A stretch of 64,000 nucleotides of DNA, from positions 3,313,800 through 3,377,799 of the forward strand of contig CM030941.1 in NCBI GenBank assembly GCA_018136815.1. Reading direction: 5' to 3'. Below are positions 41,165 through 55,189 of this stretch, in pieces. The translations under genes and the position numbers were made by a program. The notes beneath the pieces are model-generated. The model saw only the letters and a program-made list of their open reading frames with translations. It made no database searches and was not told the DNA's origin. This stretch comes from Isochrysis galbana (Eukaryota; Haptophyta; Isochrysidales; Isochrysidaceae). Position 1 is the stretch's first letter; every line of letters starts with the position of its first letter.

Positions 41165-41395
41165 TTTCTTCGAGGACCGCTCGCGGCGCGAGCTGTAAGG
41201 GCCGCTCTCCTTTTTTGACGAGAGGTCCTCCCCCCCCCCCGGTGCTTTTTCCCGGAGAGTCGGCCGGCGTCGTTCGGTCCGCCTCAATGGGTTCTCCCTC
41301 ATTTTAACTTGTGGGGAGTTAGAATGGGGGCCGGGGGCCTGCGAGGGGGGAGATGTGGAAGGGTGCATAGGAGTATGTATCTGTGACAACAGCAC
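41165..41395 (-). repeat. Dispersed repeat R3, inverse copy
   Basis: Complement matches 11585-11800: ATGCACCCTTCCACATC, ACAAGTTAAAATGAGGG, GAGGCGGACCGA, G run, and CCCTTACAGCTCGCGCCGCG. Confidence 0.6.
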
Positions 41396-41675
41396 GCGCC
41401 AAGGTGTACGGCTCCTCATCCGTGTAGAGCACATCCAAGGTGGCCACAAGCTTGTCATCCTTGATGCACATGATGAGGAGGTCATATGCCTTGTTGAGTT
41501 CCACCTGGGTGGCTTCCTTGTCCTTGTTGGCGTCATCGACGCTTTCCGTCTTGTTCTTGAGCATCGCACGTCGGCAACCGTTCTTGCCGGCCATCGCGAG
41601 CAACTTGGGCCTGAATGCTCTCCATTCAGCACCATCCTTGTTGTAGAAGAAGATCTTGTCATTGTTCTTGTCCAT
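41319..41675 (-). pseudogene. Ty1/copia-like gag N-terminal fragment
   Basis: Starts MDKNNDKIFFYNKDGAEWRA and continues FRPKLLAMAGKNG and NKAYDLLIMCIKDDKL. A 'W-x-x-F/W-x-x-x-L-x-A' opening followed by an A-x-x-x-I/L block is how copia-type gag proteins begin. It then runs into repeat R3 and ends; no copia pol is present. Confidence 0.45.
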
Positions 41676-41769
41676 GTCTCTTTGTCTCTCGGCGGGGGTA
41701 CCAGATGAGTGGCGAAAGCTTTCTTGTTACTTGTCTCTTAGGGGTCTCTACCCTTGCACGGTCCGTTGT

Positions 41770-41840
41770 CCGTTCAAACGACTCAACCGCCGTAACCGAC
41801 TCAACCGCCGTAACCGACTCAACCGCCGGTCACGTAACCG
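41770..41840 (+). repeat. Short tandem repeat, 18-bp unit
   Basis: GACTCAACCGCCGTAACC repeated three to four times. Confidence 0.85.
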
Positions 41841-41918
41841 ACACAAAAACAAAACCCCAACAAGAACAAATGCTTTGCACACCACCTAGCCATAGCTAGG
41901 CCTTGGGTTCACGACGCA

Positions 41919-42395
41919 CATTAAGCCTTGCATGAAGCCTTGTATGAAGCCTTGCGCTTCTCAGGCTTATCATTTTCTTAATGTGTTTGTTGCTCGGGGC
42001 GTGTAACCCCATATTCTCCCGTTGTTTTTTTAGCCTCTGAAAGAAACCGACTTTCGCCGTTACTAACAGGTGATATCTCGTGAGGATCGCTCTTAAGATC
42101 GACCTGACGGACCTGCCGTCCGCGTTGCCATACTGGATGTTATAGAAGTCAGTTAGAATATACCTCCACGCCAAGATACCTAAGTATCCTGAGGAGGGGT
42201 GCGGTCTGTCCACCTGATAGCAGAAAAGACGTTGGGGTATTTCGGATCCCGGCTTAAGGCAAATCCCTAAAAGTCCTTCTATGAATTCAAAGACGGGCTC
42301 CGTCGCGATACATGAGGCCAAGTGAGTGGAACTCTCGGGGGCTATGCCACAAAAGCGGCATGTCGGATCGTCGGCAAAACGGTTCGCCGTAGCAG
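41919..42395 (-). pseudogene. Non-LTR retrotransposon 3' fragment (zinc-finger end)
   Basis: On the minus strand: ATANRFADDPTCRFCGIAPE then SSTHLASC, continuing LAWRYILTDFYNIQYGN and KVGFFQRLKKQR, clearly related to 26575-26945. It adds the residues that link this finger to the fragment at 47659-48150 (ATANRFADDPT). The frame ends at a stop near 41896 after a variable tail. Confidence 0.65.
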
Positions 42396-42923
42396 CCTAA
42401 TGGAGCATCTATGCTTGGCAGGGAACTGGACTTTGCACTTTGCCTGCTGCCGCTGCTTCATGGGTATGGAATGGGGTACGGGAGGCGAGGGAATCGGGGC
42501 CATGTCGACGTCTTGGTCGCCAGGGGCAGCGGCCTGCGAGCGCTTAGGCTCCGGCGGGTTGGGTCGGCGCCCGTTGGGACGTCGTGACGGCGGGGGGCTG
42601 GGAGAGGGGAGCGGTCGGCGCGTGCTCCATCGCTAAAACGATAACAATAGTTTTTTTTGAGGCGAGAATATTAAAAAGTTTTCAGAACCAGAACAATGTT
42701 TTGAACAGGTGCAGCTTGAGCAGCTTGGCAAGCTTATCGTGCAATAACCAAGTGCACAGCTGCACGACCTCAATCGAATACCTTTGCCGAACGGACGCAA
42801 AATCGCGTCCATCACTCCAATAGATGTCGGCAAGCAGTCGGGTACATGGCAGCCACGAGCGGTTGGTCACCGGCTGGCGTCACTTCCCACACGCTCCCCG
42901 CGGCATCGCGCGAGTTCCTCCCG
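42396..42923. other. No gene seen
   Basis: GC-rich then mixed spacer downstream of the AAA ATPase gene; would include its 3' UTR. Confidence 0.4.
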
Positions 42924-46551
<3,628 letters not shown>

Positions 46552-46624
46552 GGCCTCGTGTCACGCCACAGGCTGCCGTGTGGGGTGGGGGGTGGGGCTT
46601 GGCACGAGAAAGCAGGGAAAAGAG

Positions 46625-46932
<308 letters not shown>

Positions 46933-47221
46933 GTCCGGAGGGCGGAGCGCGCGACGACGCGCCGTCGCCGGGTGGCGGGCGAGCGATCCTCTTCACACCT
47001 ATGAACTATGAATGAATGGTCCGCGGCGGGTTGGCGGGAGCGTGCGAGCGTGCCCAAGTGCCCAATGAGCGCAGAGGACCCGCTTCCCCCCCTGCGAGGG
47101 CGACGGTCAGCAGGTCAGCTGGGGGGTGGGGGGGGAGAGGCGGAGGCTCCAATGCCGTTGGCCGTTGGCATCGACGGTGGCCATCCTCCATCCTAGATGG
47201 GAAATACGTATTCACAGTATT

Positions 47222-47360
47222 TGTATTTGGCCAGAGGCCAAATACATATGTATATGTATTTGGCTGTATTTGAAGCGCGTCCTGGGTTGTAGGCCTCGAA
47301 TGTATTTGAAATGTATTTGGCCGGAGGCCAAATACATATGTATTTGGCTGTGTATTTGCA
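47222..47360. repeat. Cluster of perfect palindromes
   Basis: GTATTTGGCC-AGA-GGCCAAATAC (47223-47245) and GTATTTGGCC-GGA-GGCCAAATAC (47313-47335) are perfect 10-bp hairpins. Each is followed by ACATATGTAT and another GTATTTGGC, so hairpins overlap in alternative ways. The two blocks are also direct repeats about 90 bp apart. No gene was seen in 46933-47658. Confidence 0.85.
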
Positions 47361-47658
47361 GTTTGCAGGCCCCAACACCGTATTTCCCCATCACCATATC
47401 ACCATCAAACTTTTGTCGACGAGTAAGCAGTAAGCAACGTCGAGCGCCATGGCATCCTGGTGCTGGTGCTAGTGCTGGTATTGCAAGCAACTCCAACTCC
47501 TCGTCAGTCAGTCGCGAGCCCGTGCGAACCCTGCAGGGCGAGGGTCGGGACAGTTAAGGCGCATCTTAGACCAAAAGCAAAAGCGTTCAATTATCCCCAT
47601 CCCTGCTAACACCTTTCGTTGTCACCTGGAGGTTACTTGACTCAACTGGACACTTCAC

Positions 47659-48150
47659 ATGTTGAAACCCACACGTGGTCTAGTTGACAAAGAACATAAC
47701 TACTATCTGCGCCGGGGTGGCAACTATCACGCAGTACAGCTAAATGTTATGGGAGAGCCCCATATCCACGAGCCACGAGCGGGTCAACCCGCGGTCAGTA
47801 CCGGACGAGCGCTATACACCCCGCTGAAATGGGGACGAGCATACGACGGGCTAGCCGAGACGGCGTACCCGATTCCACAAGAGTACACGCTCAAAGACAC
47901 CAGTAAAACGCTAGAAGACATCAATGTTAAGGCGCTCACTAAGGCGTTCCTCGCGTTGAGAAAGACAAAGAAGCAAAAATCCACACTGCGATGGGAAAAA
48001 AGATTACCGGCCCTCTCAGGAAAATGGACGCAAATATCACAGTTGTACAAGTACAACTTTCTGACCCCGAGGGACTCGTACATGCACTTCAAGCACATAC
48101 TATATAGGAGAATAGCCACGGCGAACAGATTCGCGGACGACCCGACATCT
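47659..48150 (+). pseudogene. Non-LTR retrotransposon fragment (region before the zinc finger)
   Basis: The frame reads LYTPLKWGRAYDGLAE, KWTQISQLYKYNFLTPRDSY and HFKHILYRRIATANRFADD, then DPT, and likeness to the family ends. The last part overlaps the start of the fragment at 41919-42395 and shows that the two come from one family. No reverse transcriptase is present. The frame that continues to about 48310 has no recognised content. Confidence 0.55.
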
Positions 48151-48573
48151 CCCGAGATCCCGAGATGTGCATGGGGTTGGTCGCGACCCATCTCAGTGAC
48201 ATGGAGTACGACACTGCGGGCATGCCGCGCTCAGGCGCGCAGAACCTGCGAGCCAGCGCGATACACCTGGCGTGCGCCACGCCTGTGCGGCTCTGTCGAG
48301 TACTTTAGTAAAATCTAACATTGTACTCGTCAGTACGTACCGAACACTGATCACCCTGGCTTTTCTATTTATATCTCTCCGCAGCGTGCAGCCCCTCATC
48401 TTCCCCTTCCCGCTCTCCTCGCCTCTCCCTCCGCCTCTCCTCCCTCCGGTTCTCCCTCCGCTTCTTCCTCCAGTTCTCCCTCGTCTCCGGTGTCTCCCTC
48501 GCCTCCCCCCCATCGCCTCCCTGGTCTTCTCCCGGCGGCCCACCGCCGCGCGCCCGGGGGAGGCAGCGGCAAA

Positions 48574-49297
48574 ATGGCTCTCACGCTTCACACAAGCGTC
48601 GGAGACCTCAAGGTGAGCCGAGAGCAGAGGAGGGAGGGAGATAGAGCCCCCAACGCGCGGCGGCCAGTCACGCGGCACAGGCTTCCGACCCCTTTCCCCT
48701 TCCCCCCCATACCCGCCGGGGCAGGTCGAGCTCTTCTGTGACACGGTGCCGCGCACCACCTTCAACTTCCTCGCACTCGCTGCCTCTGGCTATTACGACG
48801 GGACCACCTTCCACCGCAACATCAAGGGATTTATGGTGCAGGGCGGCGACCCGACTGGCAAGGGCAAGGGGGGCGCAAGCATCTGGGGCGGCAAGTTTGC
48901 CGACGAAATACATCCGGACATCAAGCACTCAACACGGGGAATCCTCTCGATGGCCAACTCAGGCCCCAACACAAATGGCTCGCAGTTTTTCATCACCTAC
49001 GCCAAGCACCCGCACCTCGACAACAACTACAGCGTGTTTGGCAAGGTGATCGATGGCTTCGACACACTCGACGCAATTGAGAGGACGCCGTGCAACGAGA
49101 AGCACCGGCCGCTCAAGGAGGTGCGCGTCTAAGTGCACACAGAGAGGCGGCTGAGCAAGTTGCACATTGACTTGCTGCCTACTTCCTATAACTCCACGTA
49201 GGTGAAGATTGAGCACATAACCATCCACGCGAATCCGCTCGCCGATCAGATGATTGTCTTCCCCTCCCCGTCTGGGCCACCTGACATCCAGACATGA
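48574..49297 (+). CDS. PPIL3: Peptidyl-prolyl cis-trans isomerase, PPIL3-type spliceosomal cyclophilin
   Basis: Three exons: 48574-48612, 48725-49120 and 49202-49297, all GT-AG, giving 176 residues (human PPIL3: 161). Starts MALTLHTSVGDLK, then VELFCDTVPRTTFNFLAL, TTFHRNIKGFMVQGGDPTG (catalytic Arg in FHR), GILSMANSGPNTNGSQFFIT and LDNNYSVFGKVIDG. The final exon reads VKIEHITIHANPLADQM, matching the PPIL3 C-terminus (IKDITIHANPFAQ). Cyclophilins isomerise Xaa-Pro bonds; PPIL3 associates with the spliceosome. Without the last splice the frame would end two codons after KEVRV. The tail after ANPLAD is longer than in human. A relic copy of the last exon follows downstream. Confidence 0.92.
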
Positions 49298-49345
49298 CGT
49301 TGGGTTGCCGCCGCGGACTTGGGGATAAGTGGCCGCCTCTCACAG

Positions 49346-49485
49346 CACGTCGTGTGGGTGAAGATCGAGCACGGTACCATGCATACGAATCCGCTCTCAG
49401 ATCAGATGTTTGTCTTGCCCTACCCGATTGGGCCGCCTAACATCCAGACATGGCGTTGGGTTGCCGCCGCCGATGTTGGGATCAA
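49346..49485 (+). pseudogene. Tandem relic of the PPIL3 last exon
   Basis: GTGAAGATCGAGCAC at 49358 and onward repeats 49202-49324 at an offset of 156, reading VKIEHGTMHTNPLSDQM. The AG acceptor before it has become GG, and the stop TGA has become TGG, so it can neither be spliced in by the same signal nor stop at the same place. Confidence 0.8.
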
Positions 49486-49679
49486 GAGGCTGTCTAGGAG
49501 TTGGATGGGGCTGAGCTCAGGCTTGGGGGGGCGTGGGAGGGGAATCTCCACCGTGCTCATTTCAGTCCATCTCATAAGAAGATAAAAAAACTTCTTAAAA
49601 ATCCCCGCTACGTGTACGGCTTGAGGCAGCGTGCTAATGAACCTCCCTACTTCCCATCCTTAACCACCGTCAACCCCTT

Positions 49680-49735
49680 CCCAGGTCGTTTGCCTTCATT
49701 TGGTACCCCTCGTTTCCAAATACGCGATGCGCCGG
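49680..49735 (+). repeat. Repeat arm, inverted copy at 51299-51353
   Basis: CAGGTCGTTTGCCTTCATTT and GGTACCCCTCGTTTCCAAAT recur as their complement at 51299-51353. The pair brackets 49.7-51.35 kb. Confidence 0.7.
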
Positions 49736-49880
49736 TACAAAAAAAAATCCCCTCCCGTGGGGACTCTCACCTTACCATGAGCCCCCCCGCGAGCACCCCC
49801 AAGGAGAGGCCCAGGAGCACCCCGTACGCGACGAGAACGGCGTCGCCTTGGCTCGGCATGAGGGCGCGCCTGTTGTATTC
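49688..49880 (+). repeat. Dispersed repeat shared with 32238-32400
   Basis: Same two blocks as at 32238-32400 with a different middle. Confidence 0.7.
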
Positions 49881-49904
49881 CTGCCCATCTGAAGGCTGTA
49901 GGCA

Positions 49905-50236
49905 TGAATATTCGTGTAAGGTACGCGCTCACAATTACAATTGAACAGTTCCCCGTGTTGCCACTGACGCACAAGACACACAGATTCGGATTCCCCATGG
50001 TCTCAAGTCCAGGTTTGCAGGTTTTGGTCTCGAAATTTGCGATTCGAATTTTGTTTTTGCTGTTACTATAATTGTTGGCTCGTTTAAGGTAATAAACCGG
50101 CATGACTTCGACTTCTCGTTCTGCAGTCGCTCTGCGAGACTCTCTCTCTCTCTCTCTCTCTCTCCGTCCGCCTCTCCTCGGCCGACGGCAAGAAGATTCG
50201 TCCAAAACATTCTCCGGTCCCAAGATATCTCGTGGG
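49905..50236 (+). repeat. Dispersed repeat 'A', inverted copy at 59706-60072
   Basis: Contains GGAACTGTTCAATTG (as its complement), CGAAATTTGCGATTCGAATT, ACTATAATTGTTGGCTCGTT and TAAGGTAATAAAC, then a CT tract and CCAAGATATCTCGTGGG. The complement of 59706-60072 follows the same order closely. It is fused at its end directly to a gag fragment. Confidence 0.8.
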
Positions 50237-50238
50237 GC

Positions 50239-51003
50239 CCGCTTGTGGAAGAAGGAGACAACTCCATTGGTGCTCCCCCTGCCTCGGTCAAGTTCCCTTC
50301 TCAATCTTTGCCCGCCGCGCCGTTCTCCGTTCCGCCGAATCCGATTTCCGATCCCGAACCCAATACGCCTGTTCCTGTCTCACCCGCCAAGCCCGTTTCT
50401 GATCCCCAACCTCCACCCACCGTCGCGGGCCTCCGCTCGCTTCCAAATCCGGCGGCTCGGCGCCATCCCGTCGATCCAAGCCTCGCCGGTGATGTTTCTG
50501 AGCGAGAGGTCATCCTAGCCTCGTGGGACCAACTGTTTGAGGATGCCGCCTACGAGGTAGCCTCTCTCTACAGGAAGTCCGACGATTTCGAGCTCATCCA
50601 CGCCATTCTCAACGGTGGCCTCTCTCGAGCCGGCAATGTTTGGCACTACCGCGTGTTTTTCGAGAAGGAGCACGTGACCAAGTGGGCTCGGAGCCGCTTC
50701 TTCCTCGACCGCACCCTCCATCACCAAGTCCGAATGGGCAAAGAGCTTTCCGAGATCAAGTTCCCCAAGGGCCTGGCCTCGGACAACGTCCAGACAGCGG
50801 CCACCTCTTGGAACGATTTTCGTCTGTCCTTCATCAAGCCGCTCGAGCGCGCCCTCTCGCTCGGCTGCGACCACCGCGAAATCTTTACATCCTTACTAGC
50901 GGCCGCCAACTTGTGCACCACCGGCAACCAAAGGATTTACGCCTTCCTCCTCGATCTCGCCGAAGACCCGGTCCTCTCTCTCAACCCCGCGCTGGCCTGC
51001 GAC
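50239..51003 (+). pseudogene. gag: Ty3/gypsy gag fragment
   Basis: 765 bp collinear with 1487-2251 without indels and with few base differences, so it is a young copy. It is cut at both ends: the 5' side by repeat A, the 3' side at LACD, after which unrelated GACAAAGGAGGC repeats follow. Confidence 0.9.
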
Positions 51004-51116
51004 ATAGCCCGTGTAAGCCAGGTGAGGGGCAAGCAGGCGACAAAGGAGGCGACAAAGGAGGCGAGGGCAAAGAGGGCGAATGGGCGAATGTAGGACCCTG
51101 CGACGGTGACTAGTGG

Positions 51117-51200
51117 CTAGCCTGCAAGGAGGGAACATAGAAACGCAAAACGCAAACAACTTCTAAAACAAAAAAAGGTCGATGGCGGATGCGACAACGC
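51117..51200 (-). repeat. Inverse copy of the TGTCGCATCC repeat at 26948-27020
   Basis: The complement reads TGTCGCATCCGCCATCGACC, then the T-rich stretch and TATGTTCCCTCCTTGCAGGCTAG. Confidence 0.65.
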
Positions 51201-51298
51201 GACCCGTGACAATGGCGGCGTGGGCTTTGTCGCAAACCCGCGCACGCATCCGACAACGTGCCGGGAGGGGCCATGACATTGCGGCTTTGACGCTTTGA

Positions 51299-51353
51299 CG
51301 CGTATTTGGAAACGAGGGGTACCAAATGAAGGCAAAAGGCAAACGACCTGGTT
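51299..51353 (-). repeat. Repeat arm, inverted partner of 49680-49735
   Basis: Complement of the 49680 arm, including TTTGGAAACGAGGGGTACCA. Confidence 0.7.
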
Positions 51354-51527
51354 ACCGCGAACGAATAGGTAGAAAGCTAGAAAGTAAGGAGGGAATAGGG
51401 AATCTACATGCGTAAACCGAAAGGGGCGAGAGGGTAGGCTCCGCGCGGGGGAAAAGTCCGCAGTGACGAACACCTACGACGAGAGCAAGAGCAGGCGCGG
51501 GGGAACGACAGCAAGGAGGGACCCAAG

Positions 51528-51730
51528 AGAGAGCAAGGCCCAAGGTGCAAAGGAGCGAAACAGGGGCGAGACAGGCCACAAAGCGGCGCGACGGCAAGGA
51601 GCGAAGGACGAATTACGAGTGAAGAGTTCTACAAGTTAAGGGTAAAACTCCGCGGCAAACAAGAACGATTGAGCACGAAGACGCACGAATTGGCAGAAGG
51701 TCTGAAGTCGATCGCGGATGCGACATCCCT
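51528..51730 (-). repeat. Dispersed repeat 'B', inverted copy at 59020-59225
   Basis: The complement starts TGTCGCATCCGCGATCGACT and runs through TTCGTGCGTCTTCGTGCT, CGCGGAGTTTTAC and GCCTTGCTCT, parallel to 59020-59225 with scattered substitutions. Confidence 0.8.
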
Positions 51731-52383
51731 GCTCCCTGCTCCCTGCACTTGGCCCGTTGTAGTTGTAGTGCACGCGTGCGCGCGCCCCCCCCCCCCCCCC
51801 CGATACCAAAGACAAAGGAATGAAGGGGGTGGTGTAAGGGAGTGAGTAAACTGGGGTATAGGCGATGTCATGAGTGAGTACCGTGAGTGCGTGGACCCGT
51901 ATAGCTAGCGTGAGTCGTGAGTAGTGAGTAGCCCGAATCTTCAGATGTTTTATTATTATAGCCGATTGGGATTGGGGCAGGGCCGTTGGTGGCCGAGGTC
52001 CGTGTGGGGCGCCATCCTGTGCACACAGCATGCTGCAGTTGTGCTCCAGCAGCATGGAGGCCGTTCTGACACTGGCTGCACTGCCGCCGCCCGCGCGCTA
52101 CTAGGTCTTTACTGCAAACGTTTCGTCCGTTCATAAGATTTAGGTGGACAGCTTCCACACAGCCGCATTCCCCCATCTCAGTTTCCTCGTTTTTTCATGT
52201 GTATTCTCCTGCTTATCACCTAACCATGCTTTGTCGGCTCTGGCGGGAGAGCCCCCCCGCCCCTCCTCTCCCCTCCTCCCCCGCCCCCCCCTCCCGCGGC
52301 CACCCGCCTACCACATTAATTGATGAGGGTAAAGGAGTCATCGTGGGCGCAGTGCACGACCAATCCCGCCCTTCTGCGACAGT
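51731..52383. other. No gene seen
   Basis: Spacer with a C run at 51785-51801 and no convincing frame. Confidence 0.4.
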
Positions 52384-53400
52384 TTAATGGGCTACCGATA
52401 GCTTGTCAACAACGTTGTATTTGGCGAGGAGCTCGGCGATCAGTCCCGACTGTTTAGCCTCGTCAACAAACCTATCCAAAAATGCGACCGCTTCCTTGCA
52501 CTCGTCGGCGTCTCCCTTCCGTGGAACACCGATCGCCTGCTGGATTGCGGTGAAGCGGTCTGGCAAGACGGTCGAGCCAGGAAGGTCTTTTGCCTTTGCC
52601 GAGAGCCATGGACGCAAGCCCGACAGCGCGTCCAGCTTCCTGGCGCAAAAAAGATCCCAGGACAGCTCGGGCCCTGGCACGTCAGTCAAGACCAAGTCAG
52701 CATTCTTCACATTGTCCGACAGCCACAACTGATACGCGGACCGCCTTGAAGTGGCAATGCGCACGCCGGAAGAGTCGACGTCGGCAGCCGAGCGAAGTGT
52801 CGAGCCGGGAGGCACCAAATATGTGGCCTCGATCTCCACGTACGGCTTGGAGAAAGCCATGACCTTAGCGCGCGCCGGCTCGGCGCCAATCAAGCCTATG
52901 TCCCATGCGCCGTCGGCGGCTGAGTCTGCAAGGGCGCCTGGGTTCGGGTAGGGCACCAGCACAAGTGGCACGCCCAACTCCTGCGGCCAAGCATGCGCGG
53001 AGCGCGCTGACGAGGGTGAGTGACTGATGACGAGGGTGAGTGACTGACTCCCGTCGCCTCGGCAGCCATGGCTTGTACCTTTGCGCCTCCCGTCCTCTGC
53101 GCCCTCCCTCCCCCTCCCCGCCACCCATCCCTCATCCTCGCACCAGCGGCGTGCCAGTGTGGGCAGACGCCTCAAGCTTCCTCCCAACACCTCCCCCGCC
53201 CCTCTGTCCCCTCCCAGTGGCCCACTCACCCTCGAGAGAGCCGCCGCAAGCGCTGGCGCAACTCCTCTTGCTCCCTCGGCGTCAGACACCTCACTCACGA
53301 GCAGACGGTTCGACAAATTGAGCGCCGCGCGGAGAGGGCGACCACGCGGCAGTAAGGAGCACGTCGATGACGAGCGCAGCATGCCGCGACATACCCCCAT
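52384..53400 (-). CDS. Bacterial-type periplasmic solute-binding protein, two exons
   Basis: Exon 1 is 53230-53400, exon 2 is 52384-52980, and the GT-AG intron 52981-53229 is 249 bp, stop-free and a multiple of three. The spliced 255 residues match the length and order of ABC-transporter amino-acid-type binding proteins (SBP_bac_3 fold): LRAALNLSNRLLVSEVSDAE, GVAPALAAALSRELGVPLVL, WDIGLIGAEPARAKVMAFSK, PYVEIEATYLVPPGS, SGVRIATSRRSAYQLWLSDN, LDALSGLRPWL, FTAIQQAIGVPRKG and SGLIAELLAKYNVVDKLSVA. In bacteria these bind a ligand outside the cell and deliver it to a permease. No permease or ATPase gene is nearby, and no clear signal peptide is seen on the start chosen. A eukaryotic copy with an intron suggests old transfer from bacteria; what it binds is unknown. 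Confidence 0.8.
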   Translation of the reverse strand: MGVCRGMLRSSSTCSLLPRGRPLRAALNLSNRLLVSEVSDAEGARGVAPALAAALSRVSGPLGGDRGAGEVLGGSLRRLPTLARRWCEDEGWVAGRGREGAEDGRRKGTSHGCRGDGSQSLTLVISHSPSSARSAHAWPQELGVPLVLVPYPNPGALADSAADGAWDIGLIGAEPARAKVMAFSKPYVEIEATYLVPPGSTLRSAADVDSSGVRIATSRRSAYQLWLSDNVKNADLVLTDVPGPELSWDLFCARKLDALSGLRPWLSAKAKDLPGSTVLPDRFTAIQQAIGVPRKGDADECKEAVAFLDRFVDEAKQSGLIAELLAKYNVVDKLSVAH

Positions 53401-53635
53401 CCCACACCACTCTCCTCCTCGTCTCCCCTTCTCTCTCTCCTCCCCTCTCCCTCTCCTTGTCTTCCCCTCCCCTCTCTCTCCCTCTCTCTCTCCTTCTTAC
53501 CTTTCGTTCACCACGTTCACTCTCTCTCCTCTCTTCTGATTATCTTTTGCTTCCTCTCCCTCCCCCTCGCTTGCACAACTTTTCTCTATCCATCCGTCTG
53601 TTATCTTTCTCTCTCCGTCCGGCTCTCTTTCCCTC

Positions 53636-53668
53636 ATCATCACGGAGAGAGAGAGAGAGAGAGGGGGG

Positions 53669-53700
<32 letters not shown>

Positions 53701-53711
53701 GCGAGAGGAGG

Positions 53712-53790
<79 letters not shown>

Positions 53791-53890
53791 AGAGGAGGGA
53801 GAGAAAGGGAGACAGAGAGAGAGAGAAGGAGAGAGAGAGGGAGAGAAAGGGAGAGAGAGAGAGAGAGAGGGAGAGGGAGAGAGAGCGAGC
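53636..53890. repeat. GA microsatellite upstream of the binding-protein gene
   Basis: (GA)n with G interruptions, about 240 bases 5' of the presumed start. The rest of 53401-54290 shows no gene. Confidence 0.9.
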
Positions 53891-54290
53891 TGACACCGAC
53901 TTCGAGCTTCTCACACTGATGATATCTTAGGGATTCATTCACAGGACAAAGGATGGTGTGGAGCCCCGGTGCAGTAGGCTTCCTGGCGCAGACCAGAGTC
54001 AGTCCGTTGCTGTTGAGCCAGAGCTCGATGCCCAAATGGACGTGTGTTGCTCAGAGCTGCCCTCTTGCAGGTACGAAGTAAAGGAGGCTGCGTGTTCTGG
54101 TTTCTCCCAGCTCCAAGCTGCCGACATCTGGCAGCTGATATCAGGTAACAGTTATCAGCTCGAGGTGAACTGAGAACTGACGCTCATGTAAAAACTTGTA
54201 GCGGTACTGATGCCACATCACCGGGCACTTAGATTCATTTCTCTTTTGGATAAAACAATTGAAGACTTGTGCCGCCACTGCCACTAGCCA

Positions 54291-55189
54291 AGCACCCCCT
54301 GTCCTCCTTCCGCCCCCCCCCCCCCCCTTCCCCCTTGCCCATAGGAATAGTTTCATATGTTTGTCGTAGGTGCGTGAGTGGGCGGGGGAGCTGGGGGGGC
54401 GGGGGGAGGGGCGGGGGGGCGGAGGCGCTCGCGGGGCCTCTGTGGCGGTCTCTGCGCGGCCGGCGGTCAAATCGGACGGCTCGTCGGCGGACGGCTTCAG
54501 TTGGCACCTGCAGCCCCCCCCCGCCGCCCCCGCCCCCCCCCCGCGCCCCCCCCCCCCGCGCGCGCCGCGGGATCGGAGGTTCAAATCCCCCCCCCCCCCC
54601 CCCCCCCCGCGCGGGTTCCCCGACTCTCCCCTCCCCCCCCGCGCGCGCGCGGCTTCCCTTCTTCCAGCCGCTGCGCGGGTGAGTGAGAGAGAGAGAGTAG
54701 CCCGATAGGATTAGAATCGCCGAGAGAGAGAGAAGGAGGGGTTGCCGACCGCATCCAAATAGAACTCTCAAGAGAGACGGTGTGTCTCCTGGGAAGAGAG
54801 GGCCAGTGTGGGCAGAGACGACGGCTGCGGGGGGAGGGGATTACGTAGAGAACGGTGGGGCTACTGTGAGAGAGGAAGGGGGAGAGAGGGGGCGGGTGGG
54901 GGAGAGGGAGAGGGGCAGAAGAGAGAGGGAAGAGAGCCCAACAGACAGAAAGGATGGCAGAAGAGGATGTGCTGGTGAATCGAGGAACAGAGCAGAGAAG
55001 AGAAGAGAGAGAGGGAGGAGGGAGGAAGAAGAGAGAAGAGAGAGGGAGGGAGGGAGAAGAGAGAGCCGCGGCCGCGCCCCCCCCCCCCCCCCCCCCCCCC
55101 TCTTCCCCCCCCCCCCCCTCCCCCACTTGCCACCTCGTGGGTCTGACGGCCATTGGCCGCGTCTTTGCCTGCCGAGGGTCCGGGCCGCC
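54291..55189. repeat. Low-complexity leader of the phosphoesterase gene
   Basis: Alternating C runs (54316-54330, 54588-54608, 55076-55120), G-rich and GA-rich tracts. The frame joined to the gene downstream is open through this stretch but translates simple repeats only. Confidence 0.8.

Noticed and set aside
54560-54600. tRNA T-arm-like GGTTCAAATCC
   Set aside because: It lies in a C/G homopolymer landscape with no acceptor stem or anticodon arm around it.
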